Positions 45,350 to 56,725 of a stretch of DNA of 64,000 nucleotides are shown here, one piece after another. The stretch comes from Coptis chinensis (taxonomy: Eukaryota > Streptophyta > Magnoliopsida > Ranunculales > Ranunculaceae): NCBI GenBank assembly GCA_015680905.1, contig CM027377.1:59355501-59419500 (forward strand), in the 5' to 3' direction. Position numbers and translations under genes: made by a program. The notes below the pieces were generated by a model. It was not told the DNA's origin. It saw only the letters and a program-made list of their open reading frames with translations, and made no database searches. Each line of letters begins with the position of its first letter. Positions within the stretch are counted from its first letter, which is position 1.

Positions 45350-46556
45350 TTATGAAAGAAATGGAAGCTAAAGGGAGAGTTTGATATCACGACAGATAAG
45401 GAGTTGTTCTATATGAACTTTACCTGTCCAGAAGATCGGCAAATGATATTAGATGAAGGACCAGTTTTTATTACAGGGAGAGTGTTTGTGATAAAGCCAT
45501 GGACAGTAAAGGTCAATAACTACAGGAATAAGGAAAATACAATTCCTATATGGGTGAAGTTGATGGACGTACCAAAGGAGATGCGGACTCTCGATGGATT
45601 GTCACATTTGGCTAGTTTGGTAGGTGGAATACCAAAGTTTATGGATGATGCTACTGCCAAGCGGAAAAGATTGTCTTTTGCTTGGTTTTGTATTGAGTTT
45701 CCAGTTAACCACGAGTACAAGGATACCATAAAAATCAAGGTGGGGGATCGAGAAATTGATATACCGCTGGAGTATCCATGGAAGCCTCAATCTTGTGAAA
45801 GGTGTAATCGTTTTGGGCACACTACTCAGCAATGTGGTATTAAGGCAACGAGGGCATGACCACGAAGGGAAAATGGACAGCCAAATGATGGTGGAGGGAC
45901 CAGTAGGGTGTGGGTACGAAGGCAGAACGGACAAACATACAGAACAAGAGTACACAGAGAAGGGAGTTGACAAATGGAAACAGAGAGTGAATAGTATAGG
46001 GAACAAGAAGGAGAAAACAGCAATGAGCAGATGGCAGATGGAGGAGCAGCACCTCTTGCCCTTATGGTTGCTATAAACAATGAGAGTTTAACTACTGCTA
46101 CGAGATCGAGTTGTGGTGAACAGGAGCAGAGAGACTCAGACCATCAGTGTCAAAATGAGGAATGTCATCAAGGAACCAAAAATAGTATTCAACTAGTATC
46201 ACCTGGTAGAGTTGAATGTACCTATCAAGAACAAACAGACAACTCAGATGACCTAACACTGGGAGTAGTGCAACCCCCTATACAGCAAGGCAGGCATGTA
46301 CATCCTGAAACTAGGTTATTTACTGCTGAGAGGAATATCTTTGAGGAATTGGCTGATATGGAGGAGGATATCTTTCGGATGCTGAACCAGAACTGTTCAG
46401 TGATATGCAGTCCACTCCTATCCCATTAAGAATGGCTCCAGAAAGTAGTGTAGTCCAAACAAGAGCTCAGAAGAAAAGAAACACAGAACAGCATACATCT
46501 TTTGGGAAGAAAGGTAAGGGAAGGTCCAAAGGGTGTGGAAAGAGGCAGGGCCATTA
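45350..46556 (+). pseudogene. ORF1 of LINE B (DUF4283-like, zinc knuckle)
   Basis: This is a plant LINE ORF1. At 45404-45859 the frame reads FYMNFTCPEDRQMIL, GPVFITGRVFVIKPW, IPIWVKLMDVPKEM, then a CX2CX4HX4C zinc knuckle, CERCNRFGHTTQQC, near 45794-45835. After a stop at 45857 and frame changes, the low-complexity tail (Gln, Asp, Glu rich) follows to 46428. The final segment overlaps in another frame and ends in a basic tail (KKGKGRSKGCGKRQGH) at 46556, 16 bases before ORF2. The N-terminus before 45404 is broken. Confidence 0.78.
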
Positions 46557-46572
46557 AACTAATCCTTTATCA

Positions 46573-49500
46573 ATGATCAGGGTGTGTAGTTGGAATATAA
46601 GGGGGTTGAATGATCACACGAAAGCAAAAAATTTAAATAAGTTTATCTTGGAAAATAAGATTAGTTGCATGGGTTTTTTGGAAACAAAAGTGAAGATGGA
46701 GAAGTATAGCACTATAGCAAATATGGTTTGCCCCTCATGGGCAATCATACATAATTATTCGAGTGATAAACATGGCAGAATATTGATTGCATGGGATACG
46801 AGCATTTTGGATGTACAAAGAGAAGTAGAAGGGGACCAATTTTTACACTGCAAGGTTCATAGTCTGCATGGGTTCAATTTTTTCTTAACCGTTATTTATG
46901 CAAGTAATAAGAGTCATGAGAGGCTCATTTTGTGGGATGAGCTGAAGTTGATGAGTGTTGGAACTCAAGGACCTTGGTGTGTGATGGGAGACTTTAACAA
47001 TGTGCTTTTTTCACATGAAAGAGCGGGAGATAGGGCTGTTCACCCAAGGGAGACTCTTCCTTTCGCAAATTGTCTAAATATAGCAGGGCTGTTTGATCAT
47101 GCAACAACTGGATGCTTTTACACATGGAACAGCGGTGGAGATAAAACAAGTGGTCAAAGATTGATAGATGTCTTGTTAATGCGTCTTGGACATCCACTCC
47201 ATTAGCAACTAAGGTGTAGGTATTAACCCAAGGGCTCTCTGATCATTGCCCGTTGGTTCTGACCTTTTTGGAAACTTTTAGAAGAAACCCTCCTTTTCGA
47301 TTCAGTAATGTTTGGACATTGAAACGGGATTTTGTGCCTACTGTAAGAGCATGCTGGGAAATAGCTGATCATGGGAGTCCTCCATTCATGTTAACAAGTA
47401 AGCTCAAAAGTTTGGAAGGTGTGCTGAAAGGGTGGGCAAGATCTGTCTGTAATGATACCCAAAGAATGGTTGCGGATACAAGAAGTGAACTGAAAGAGAT
47501 TCAAGAAAGGCTTAATAATAACCCTTTAGACCTTACTCATAGTGCACAAGAGTTTACTATAAGGGAAAAGCTATGTCACCTACTCAAGATGGAGGAAGCT
47601 GAATGGTACTACAAAACAGATATTGATTGGTTAAGCTTTGAGGATAAGTGCAGTGCATTTTTCTTCAATACTCTGAAGGAAAAACATATCAGAAAGAATG
47701 TATGGAGTGTCACAGATGCGCAAGGAACCAGAAGAGAAGGTAAAGAACCAGTGGCTGAAGCTTTTCTGAAATATTATAAAGAGTTATTTGGGGTGTCATC
47801 ATCAGCCTTTTGTGCCACTGAGTTTCTGAATATTATACATGTTGCTGAGGTAAATCATGGTACAAGTCAGTCATTAGCTTCCCCTATAAGTGACATGGAG
47901 ATCAAAGAAGCATTGTTTGCGATGGGCGATAACAAGGCACCAGGACTAGATGGATTTAATGCTTGCTTTTTCAAGAAAAGCTGGGATGTTATTGGCAATG
48001 ATTTTACTAGAGCTATTAAGTATATTTTTAGCCATAAGTAGCTCTCAGGAGGTATTAACTCTACATTTCTATGTCTCATTCCGAAGATGAAAAATGCCTC
48101 GCATATTGCTTCCTTTAGGCCTATCGCGTGTTGTATTATTGTCTATAAATATGTCTCAAAAGTACTAACAAATAGAATGAATGGTTGCATTTCAGCTTTG
48201 GTCTCAAGCCCCCAATCTGCCTTTATTCCTAGACGATCAATTCAGGACAATCTTTTGATGGACCATGAACTACTGCGAGGGTACTCAAGGAAGAATAGGC
48301 AGAAAAGATGTGCAATAAAGTTGGACATTCAGAAAGCTTATGATTCTGTTTCTTGGCAAGCTCTAGAAGCAATTCTACACAAGTTCAAGTTTTCACTCTT
48401 ATTCATAGAATGGCTTCAGATGTTCTATGCTTCGCCTTACTTCTCGGTGATGGTAAATGAGACTCCTGAAGGATACTTTCAAGGGAAGAGAGGGCTAAGA
48501 CAGGGAGACCCTGTGTCCCCGTATATTTTCGTGCTGGTCATGGAAATTCTGAGTGCTCTACTTCTTCAAGGATTACAGTCTAAAAGAATATCAACCCATT
48601 CAAAGTGCAAAAAGCTGGAGATATCTCACTTATGTTTTGCTAATGATGTGCTCCTGTTTTGTAAAGGTAACATGGATTCTATTATGGCTGTGAAGGATAT
48701 CTTGCATTCTTTCTCTAAAGCTACAAGACTTCAGCTCAGTAATGCAAAGACAGCTCTTCTAACTGGAAGTATGACTGAAGTGGAACGGTTAGAACTAGCA
48801 GAAGCCATGAACATCTCTCTTGTAACTCCACCAGTCACTTACTTGGGGCTGCCACTTACGGCTACAAGATTAGGGATAAAAGAATGTTTACCACTCATAG
48901 AGAAGATCACCGAAAGAATTTCAAACTGGAAAAATAAGGATTTGAATAGAGTGGGTAGAGTGCAACTTGTGAAGTCAGTGCTTTCATCATTTCAGACTTA
49001 TTGGGCAACAACTTTTGTTCTCCTGAGAGCAGTGCTTGATAAAGTAGCAAAATTGTGTAACAGATTCATCTGGGCAGGACCGAGTATGGAAAAGAAAATG
49101 CACCATGCGAGCCACTCTACTCTCAGACTTGACAAAGAACAAGGAGGACTTGGATTGGTGGATCCTCGAGTTTGGAATCAAGCTGCATATTGTGTCTTAG
49201 TGGTGAAATTGGCCCAAAAAACTGATTGTTTATGGGTTAGGTGGTCTTGGGAACACCACATCAAGAAGAAGCATTTTTGGACCATGAAAGTTCCTCAGGA
49301 CTGTTCATGGGTGTGGCGAGGGATCCTTAAGAACAGAGAAAATGCTTGAAAGTATGTCAAATTTAGCATAGTGAATGGCAATGGAACTAGTTTCTGGCAC
49401 GACCCATGGTGTTCAGGCCCTCTCATTTTAAATCCTGATGCAAAGTTACTCCTTGCTGATGTAATACCAATGGATGTGTTAGTCAGTTCAGTGATTGTAA

Positions 49501-50690
49501 ATAGGGAGTGGGCACGGAATATCATCTATCTACCTGTATGTGAGGTAAAGATGTGGATCATGAACACAGAGACAAACTTGTACATTTCGGAGGACCAAGT
49601 CATTTGGACCACATCGAGTTCAGGGATGTTTTCTGTGTCCTCTGCTTATGCAGTCTTAAAGAATGTCAGAAGTAAAGTAAAATGGTACAAGATTGTCTGG
49701 GGAAAGCTATCAGTACCTAAGCATTCCTTCACCTTATGGCAATTATTCTCTAGATCGCTACCTACCCAAAACAGATTAATGGCGAAAAAAGTGATTGGGT
49801 ATTCGCGATGTTGTCTCTGTGATTTACATGAGGAAAATTCTGCACATCTTTTCTTTGAGTGTTCTTTTTCTAAACTGGTGTGGAGTAGTTTCAAAGAAGC
49901 GATGGGGTTACCAGGAAGAGTTCAGAATTCACATGAAGAATGGTATTACATCATGCGAATTTGTAGGCCAAATTCTATGGCCTCTGAAGTGTTGAGAGCA
50001 CTAACCTGTGCTGCAGTGCAAGCCATTTGGAATGAGAGGAATTGGAGGTTAAAGAGGAAGCGGTTCTTCAGTGCAGATTCAGTAAGCATGAAGGCATTAA
50101 ACAACATGAAAGTGTACCTGGGGAAATCATTGGAAGCAGTAAAGGACGATGTTGCTATTCTAACTGTCTTGACAAAGCTAGGTATCAGTGTTACTTTCAA
50201 GCAGAGAGAGGATCAGTGGGTCAAGTGGAAGAAACTTGAAACTGCCATTCCTGTCCTAAACACAGATGGATCACTCCAACAGGACAAAACAAGATATGGA
50301 GGGGCATTAAGAGATCACAATGGAGAGGTTCTCATGGCGTTCTGTGGGAATTCTACAAGACACTCAATCTTACATGAAGAATTACTTGGGGTGCTAAAAG
50401 GCCTCGAAGGAATGACCAAAATGAACATGAAGGAGCTGTTAGTGCAGTCTGACTCACTTAGAGTGATACAGATCTTGAACAAGCGGGAAGCTCCACCTTG
50501 GTATTGCAAGAATCTAGTAGCTCAGATTGGGTGAGAACGAGCAAAATTTGAAGAGGTTCAGTTTCAATATGTGTTTAGAGAAGGTAATCAAGTTGCGGAT
50601 TACTTGTCAAGAATTAGTAGTACTTGTAGTACTCATAGTACAGACTGTTGTAACCAATGCATGTACTTTATCTCCCTCATGGATAAAAAA
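46573..50690 (+). pseudogene. ORF2 of LINE B: endonuclease, RT, zf-RVT, RNase H
   Basis: It starts at ATG 46573 (MIRVCSWNIRGLND). The endonuclease has FLETKV, CVMGDFNNVLFSHER near 46980 and SDHCPL near 47240. A frameshift occurs near 47150 (before SKIDRCLVNASW) and a TAG at about 47212. The RT has APGLDGFNACFFKKSW near 47940, FRPIACCIIVYKYVSKVL, SAFIPRRSIQDNLL, AIKLDIQKAYDSVSW and GLRQGDPVSPYIFVLVMEIL. The catalytic block is FAND near 48640 instead of FADD, so one metal-binding Asp is lost. The zf-RVT region is at 49630-49900 (SRCCLCDLHEENSAHLFFEC). RNase H is at 50250-50625 (LNTDGSLQQD, HEELLGVL, VQSDSL, NQVADYL). Stops lie near 48039, 49347 and 50532. Not functional. Confidence 0.9.
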
Positions 50691-50884
50691 AACTTAGTGA
50701 ATTGATTAAAGGGGATAAAGAAGGAAAGATGTACTTGAGACTTTGTCATTAATAAAAGGTTGGGATCCCCTTAACCCCTAGTTGTTGGAAAAAAAACTTT
50801 ATAAAAGCAATGTAATTAACTAGTTTTTTTTTTTATTATTAATGAAAGGTGTAGGGGACCTCGTTAAAAACCCGCTTGCTAATC

Positions 50885-50913
50885 AAATAATAATAATAAT
50901 AATAATAATAATA
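50885..50913 (+). repeat. (TAA)n microsatellite at the LINE B 3' end
   Basis: About nine units of TAA/ATA, taken as the tail of LINE B because it follows the conserved LINE 3' segment and unrelated sequence begins after it. Confidence 0.75.
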
Positions 50914-52292
50914 GAGAATGTTGGGAATGTGCTGGATCTTGTAATGGTTATCTCATTTAATGTTGAGATCAAAGTAGTCGTTGCGAACGGTCTGAGATAT
51001 ATGACACGCTATGAGACATGCTGGATGTAATCAGGCCCTTCGATAGTACTTTGTGGAGCAATACACCAGTACTAATTCGTAATTAACACCAATAATTAAT
51101 ATTTTAATTCGTAATAACACCGTAATAATTGAGTCATAGTAATAATAATTAACCATTATGTGATGGTCATCATAGATGGTTGTCGAGGCCTAAATCATGA
51201 TCCTAATCAAAGCCTACTTCACTAACCAAATGCTACATCCTATGGTCCAAACACCTTCTCAACATTTCATGTTGCTTGTGACATGGTTAATCCAGGGATT
51301 TCAAGGGTTTGTGCAATTTGTTAAACTAAATCAGTACTATGGGATCTATCTAAAAATCACCCAAAAGTCAACAATTGTTGTTGGGTTTCTAAACTGTTGG
51401 GCTAGCCCATAAACTGTTGGCCATGGTACTGCACAATCGGCTGGATTTTTTGGGTGGGCAGTTGGGCTTTTTTTGTCTGGCTTTTTTCATAGTAATTGAG
51501 TCATAGTAATACCGAAGACGCGTATCTGTGCCGTACGGGGGGGGGGGGTGGATGGCGTCGGGGGAATCAAAGGCGCGCACGTATATGTGCCGTACGGTGG
51601 TGGATGCGTGCGGTTCATGGTGGTGTTATGTTGCATTTACGGTTGCACCGAAGGCGTGGTGAGCTGATTAGTGTCGTACGTTAAAATATCGAGTGGCGGG
51701 GTAGCGCCGCAGGCACATCTAGACCTTGCGGGCCGTAGGCATGGACATACCCTAGTTAATCAATATGCTACGTCTACTTCCATACAATTCTAGTGGCACC
51801 CTTGCTCATAAAAGCACCACATGGGAATATCTCTTCTTCAAATCGGGTGTATTTTAGATCAAACACCACAAACCCTGTTTTGTAAGTACCTCTCACTACC
51901 ATTCTATCTAAACCCCACACCCATCAACTTTCTTGTTCGCGCCCTTGCCACCAACAATTAATGCACATCGTATCAACCATACTTTACTGTTCTTCCCTAT
52001 TTTGTAAACATGTTAACATTATGCACCTGTAATTGTGGAGTGTATGTGTTGGTAATGATTACTCTCACAGCAGACTTGGGGAATCAAATCAAACAAGGAC
52101 GGCATCAACAATCAACAATATGGATCAATCTGCTCTCATTATATCATGATAGCCACTTCTCTCTAGCACTCTCATCTATTTCTCAAAATTACCACTCTCA
52201 AGCTCTCATTACAAACTAAGAGAAACAAGGGCTGGTTTTTAAGAGAGAAACCACTCTAACATTTTGAAGATCTTCATAGTTCCGAAGCAGAC
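50914..52292. other. Region upstream of the Ulp1-like gene
   Basis: No gene is recognised. A 19-base direct repeat (taattgagtcatagtaata) lies at 51126-51144 and 51493-51511. From 51512 to about 51735 the sequence is unusually rich in G, C and CpG, with tandem-like copies of TGTGCCGTACGG (51528, 51588) and a 12-base G-run. It ends in a CTAG (51751-51757 region) preceded by an imperfect CCGCAGG/CCTTGCGG stem, a loose resemblance to a Helitron 3' end. The 51800-52292 part may hold the promoter and 5' UTR of the following gene; a tcataaaagc at about 51808 is a weak TATA candidate. Confidence 0.35.
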
Positions 52293-54509
52293 ATGGTTCT
52301 TGTAAGGAAAAGTAAGGAGAGTGATGTTTCTTAACTTGTTCAGATATGCATATGCCATATGTTGTTACATATTAGGATTAAATCACCTCAAATTGCATAT
52401 TTGTTACTTAGTTCAAATCACTAGCTGTTTTATATGGAGGTTGTTTTCTATTGTAGGTGCACAACACCACCGACCACCCAGAGTACCTAGTAACAACTAT
52501 AATATTTATGAACGGGTCAATTTGGTGCAATCAGAGTTGGAGATTCTAAAACTAGATGTGAAAGATATCAAAAGGGCTTTCAAATTGGCACTAGCGGAAC
52601 TCAAGGACAGTGTTACAACACTAAGTAGCCTGTTTAATGAATGGAAGAAACCCATACTGAAAGATATAAACGAAGGCATTGAGATAATTGATGTAGAGAG
52701 CTACAAACGAGATGTCTTTAAGACACCTCCCCTTGTGAGAAGATGCAATATGTTCCCTTCACCGGACACTCCTTTTGCAAAGAGGAAGATAATAACAGAG
52801 GTAATTGTGTGGTTTGCTATTATTTCTCTACTTAGATTAACTTTCATATTCATGACTTGTAAACATAGATTATCATATTAAAATTTATACCACATAAAAT
52901 ATCATATTCATAACTGATTTCATAGTACTTAACACGCCTTAATATGTCACATAGTAATGAGTTCCCTATGTATTTTTACCTTAATATATAACACCTACTG
53001 ATTATAATTTATTTGCTTTCTAGATTGAATCGGACAACAATGTTGAAGATTATCCATTTAAAGATGTAAAGGCAGACTGGGTACAACCTCACATACTGCT
53101 AACAGTGGAGGAAGCAATTGTATTCCATTCAATATACTCACCTTATGGAAAAGCCGGGTAAACGGTGTTGGCTTTTGTACATTCTTTATTTCAGTAGAAC
53201 TTCATCCAACCCATATGGAATTTCTTTTCTTTGGTATAGGGACTTCATCGTGGACTTCAACAGATGGTCGAAGAACATATCCACATTTAAGTGCTTACTT
53301 GGGAACGACAGAGTATCTAGCTTCTCATGTTACGATCGTATTTTGTTGTGATGTTCTGAAATTAGAAACTACTAATGCTTTTGGGATTACAAAATAATTT
53401 AATTACCTTGCTACTTGTTATATTTGGTGTAGGGGTTGGTCTTTGCTTGGTGCGCATACCTGAGCGCGGAGCAAAACAGCAAGCCTACGAACAACAATAG
53501 GCATTATTACTACCCAATGCTAATGGGTGCGAGTCAGGTATGAAGCACAAATGGTTTTGTTCTATAATAAAAGGCTAACATAATGATGTACCTTTTGAGT
53601 ATCCAATGTTGTTTTTTGTAGGATAAAAGCAAAAATGAGATGCAGCTAACTTCTGCAGCTCGTGCAATTCACTTGGACAATGATATTAGTGAATATCGAA
53701 GGGTAAGATGATTCTACAATGACTCATGGTTTTATAAGGCAATTCCTAACTTTGGTAGAAAGTTCCACCTTGAACTACTTTTGATTTTGGTTGTGTAGTT
53801 GTTTGTGCCCGTCATTGACGGTAATCATTGGTGGCTATATGTCTTTGATCCTAGTGCTCGCAAAGTTGTGATATTGGACTCTCTTGTGAGTAAAGCATCC
53901 TACATTTATGGAGGGACAGAGTCGATGAAGTCTATGGTTTGTTTTGTAACTTCAAGTATTTTTGTAATCATTTGAGAATATCTCACAGTCCACGCTTCAT
54001 GTTTTCAAACTATAACTGACTTTTGTGTTTTCTTAGGTTACGAAAATGCACTACACTTTGTCTGTGATTGGAGATTTCAATGCCAAAAATTGTGGTGTGA
54101 AAGACTGGGTTATTGAGAAATGCAAAGATCTGCCACAACAGTACAATGGGTATATAACTTATCTTATGGCCCTAACTTATAGTTTAAAATTTGAGTTTAG
54201 TGCAATCTTTGAAAGTATAGTAAGTACATATCGTTATATGTATAGCTTCGAATGTGGGGTGTTCATGATGAAATTCATGTTGCTTTGGGACGGGGAAAAG
54301 TTGGTACATTGGTTTGATCAGGTAACTATCTCACACAATCTAGTATGTTTCTCATCGTCCAATTATTATCTATAGTTTGGTTACAATAAATCTTCATTTT
54401 GACTAACCATGCGGATTTGTATTTGAACTTGCAGGAGGATATGCCTTATTTCCGACAACACATTGATGTCTCAACGGTAATGTCGAAACTAAACAAATTG
54501 TGCCCATAG
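52293..54509 (+). CDS. Ulp1/SENP-like cysteine protease (peptidase family C48), ten exons
   Basis: Ten exons join with consistent phases and GT..AG introns into 1158 nt, 385 codons plus stop: 52293-52311, 52457-52800, 53024-53157, 53240-53312, 53433-53537, 53622-53702, 53799-53936, 54037-54149, 54246-54321, 54435-54509. Family C48 enzymes remove SUMO or similar ubiquitin-like tags, or process their precursors. The catalytic His is in GNHWWLYVFD (exon 7), the Asp in ILDSL (exon 7), the oxyanion Gln in LPQQYNG (exon 8) and the Cys in FECGVFMMKF (exon 9), where Glu replaces the usual Asp before Cys. The first half (exons 2-3) has a helical, possibly coiled-coil stretch (NLVQSELEILKLDVKDIK) and no known domain. 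The 19-nt first exon and the exon 4 end (donor GTATCT) are the weakest parts. No stop or frameshift is needed, unlike the convergent relative at 57054-60280. Substrate unknown. Confidence 0.75.
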
Positions 54510-54575
54510 ATGATATGGAGAACGTATGCTTTGAGAAGTTTGCACGACTTTTTTGTTGCCTCAATAGTTTGGAGA

Positions 54576-54757
54576 CGTTGAAACTCGAAGACCTAAGCTT
54601 TTTGTGAATCTTGTAATTAGCTTTAACACAACATCTCTATCGTAGTGTTTTTCTATTTGGCATTGCCTCAACCAAATTGACGTTGGAACTCGAAGACCTA
54701 AGCTTTTTGTGAATCTTATAATTAGTCTTAACACAACATCTCTAACATAGTGTTGTT
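54576..54757 (+). repeat. Tandem duplication of about 80 bp with filler, after the Ulp1-like gene
   Basis: Two copies (54576-54654 and 54679-54757) share gactgt-free sequence around ctcgaagacctaag and ttaacacaacatctct, period 103 bp. The sequence between them, 54652-54682, matches 59391-59421, inside an exon of the convergent pseudogene, at 30 of 31 bases. Confidence 0.8.
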
Positions 54758-54899
54758 CTTTTGGAAACTTATTGTGATATATGGAATGTAAGTTGACTTG
54801 TGGTGGTTTGTTTTGTTTATGATGGGATATAATGCTATTATTTCTCTACTTATATTAACTTTCATATTCATAACTTATGAATGATTTTATAGTCTGATC

Positions 54900-56201
54900 T
54901 AGGGGTGGGCAATGGGCCGGGTCGGGCTAGCCCGGCCCTAAACATTTAAAGCCCCCGGATATTAGGGCGGGGGTCGGCCCTAAAAAGTCAACATAGGGCG
55001 GCCGGCCCGCCCTAAAGTCAGCATAGGGCCGGGTCGGGCCGGGTCACAAGTCTAAATCTCAAGCCCTGACCCTGACCCTAGCCCTCTTTAAGGGCTTTAG
55101 GGTCGGGCTTTAGGGCCGGGCCTATATATTTTCTTTTTTTTTACTACATCAGTTTTAAAACTCATTTATATTACAAAAATGTACAATAATCTACAAACTC
55201 AAAGTCCAACCAATCTAGTAATAATCCTGTATAAGTCCAAAAATTTAAAATGCACATCCACAATCTAATGAACTGAAGTACATCGAGAGTTCGGAATTTG
55301 TTCTTCCTTGTACTCAAACCTCACTAAAATTACATTTAACATTGAAATACATAGACAAATAATTATATTATCATTTTAAAGGAAGAAGTAATAGATATAA
55401 AGAAGAAACATAATAGTTTTGGTTAAGGGTCATGGAAGTTGTTAAACTATTTGTAATATCATAAATTATTTCTATAATAGATTCAAACAAATATAATATT
55501 ACCTTTCTTCTAATTTAAAAGTGATTCAAGCTTTGTATATGGAAATGAAAATATTGGCTTTTGAACAAGTGATGGAGAAAGGTTTGAGATTATAAATGTC
55601 ATTTTTCTGACAAAGGGTGTTTTTTGGTTTCTATGTTACAAATGTCTGCTCTGTATTTTGCTTTAATGGTGTGGAAGGAAACCTTTAGTTTTAGACTTGG
55701 CTTGGATGTGAATAAAAATATAATTTATAAGAAATAAGTGAGAAAAGAAATTGAGAATAATAAGTTATGGACTTTGACTTGATGATCAAAGGAATAAAGT
55801 CTTATTTTTATTAGGCTAGTGCTCATTGTTCTTCATGGTCGCTAAGTTGACAAGTTTTTGTTATATAAAACAAGTTATTGGAAGTACCCTTGGGTGTAAG
55901 TGATAAATTACAAAGGACAATGTTATTTTAATTGAAAATATTTAACAAAGAGTTTGACAATTATAGTATGTGTATTTATAGTGAAAGTATGAAACAGGGC
56001 CGGTTAGGGCTTGGTTAGGGCTTAGTTAGGGTCGGGCCTATGTTTTAGAATCTTAGCCCTAGCCCTGCCCTAGAAAGCATTAGGGCCGGGCCGGCCCGGC
56101 CCTAAACTCTGTGAGGGCTTTAGTTGTGAGGGCTTTATAGGGCTTAGGGTCGGGTCGGTCAGGGCCGGGTTAGGGTCGTTAGGGCCAAATTCCCACCCCT
56201 A
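54900..56201. mobile_element. hAT-type non-autonomous element (1302 bp)
   Basis: The ends are TAGGGGTGGG and CCCACCCCTA, with a perfect 8-bp target duplication GTCTGATC at 54892-54899 and 56202-56209, the hAT signature. Both subterminal regions (about 230 bp each) are full of GGGCCGG, CCGGCCC and GGGCTTTAGGG-type motifs; the AT-rich centre has no open frame. Such subterminal repeats are typical transposase-binding regions in hAT elements. It needs a transposase from elsewhere. Confidence 0.92.
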
Positions 56202-56221
56202 GTCTGATCTATTCATGGTTT

Positions 56222-56725
56222 GTTGGTTGGGATATTCACAGAGTGTCAAATTGACAATTATACCACATAAAGTGTCATATTCATAACTAATTTCATAGTA
56301 CTTAACACGCCTGAATATGTCACATAGAGTATCATATTGAAAATTATACCACATAAAGTGTCATATTCAGAACTGATTTCATAATACTAAACACGCCTGA
56401 ATATGTCACATAGAGTATCATATTGCAAATTATACCACATAAAGTGTCATATTCATAACTGATTTCATAGTACTGAACACGCCTGAATATGTCACATATA
56501 GTATCATATTGCAAATTATACCACATAAAGTGTCATATTCATAACTGATTTCATAGTACTGAACACGCATAAATATGTCACATAGAGTATCATATTGAAA
56601 ATTATATCACAATAAGTGTAATATTCAAAACTGATTTCATAGTAGTAAACACACCTCAATATGTCACATAGAGTGTCATATTGAAAAGTAAAGCACATGA
56701 AGTGTGATATTGTCAGAACTGCTTT
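56222..56725. repeat. 86-bp minisatellite, about six copies
   Basis: The block around cacgcctgaatatgtcaca recurs at about 56306, 56392, 56478, 56564 and 56650, exactly 86 bases apart. One further diverged unit lies in intron 2 of the Ulp1-like gene (about 52880-52960). Minus-strand open frames through the array are by-products of the repeat. Confidence 0.92.

Larger units (their letters stand above)
45061..50913 (+). mobile_element. LINE B (L1-type), nearly full length
   Basis: It carries ORF1, endonuclease, RT, zf-RVT and RNase H in order. The 3' part has two similar T/A-rich tails, near 50740-50780 and 50825-50880, and ends in a (TAA)n run at 50885-50913. It is a close relative of LINE C and less close to LINE A. 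The left boundary is inferred, not seen. Confidence 0.8.

Noticed and set aside
45602-46080. Several minus-strand open frames under LINE B ORF1
   Set aside because: Antisense of ORF1; the plus strand shows the DUF4283-like region and zinc knuckle.
45053-50921. 8-bp AGAATGTT match as the target duplication of LINE B
   Set aside because: Too short and the 5' border is not independently defined; kept only as a possibility in the LINE B entry.
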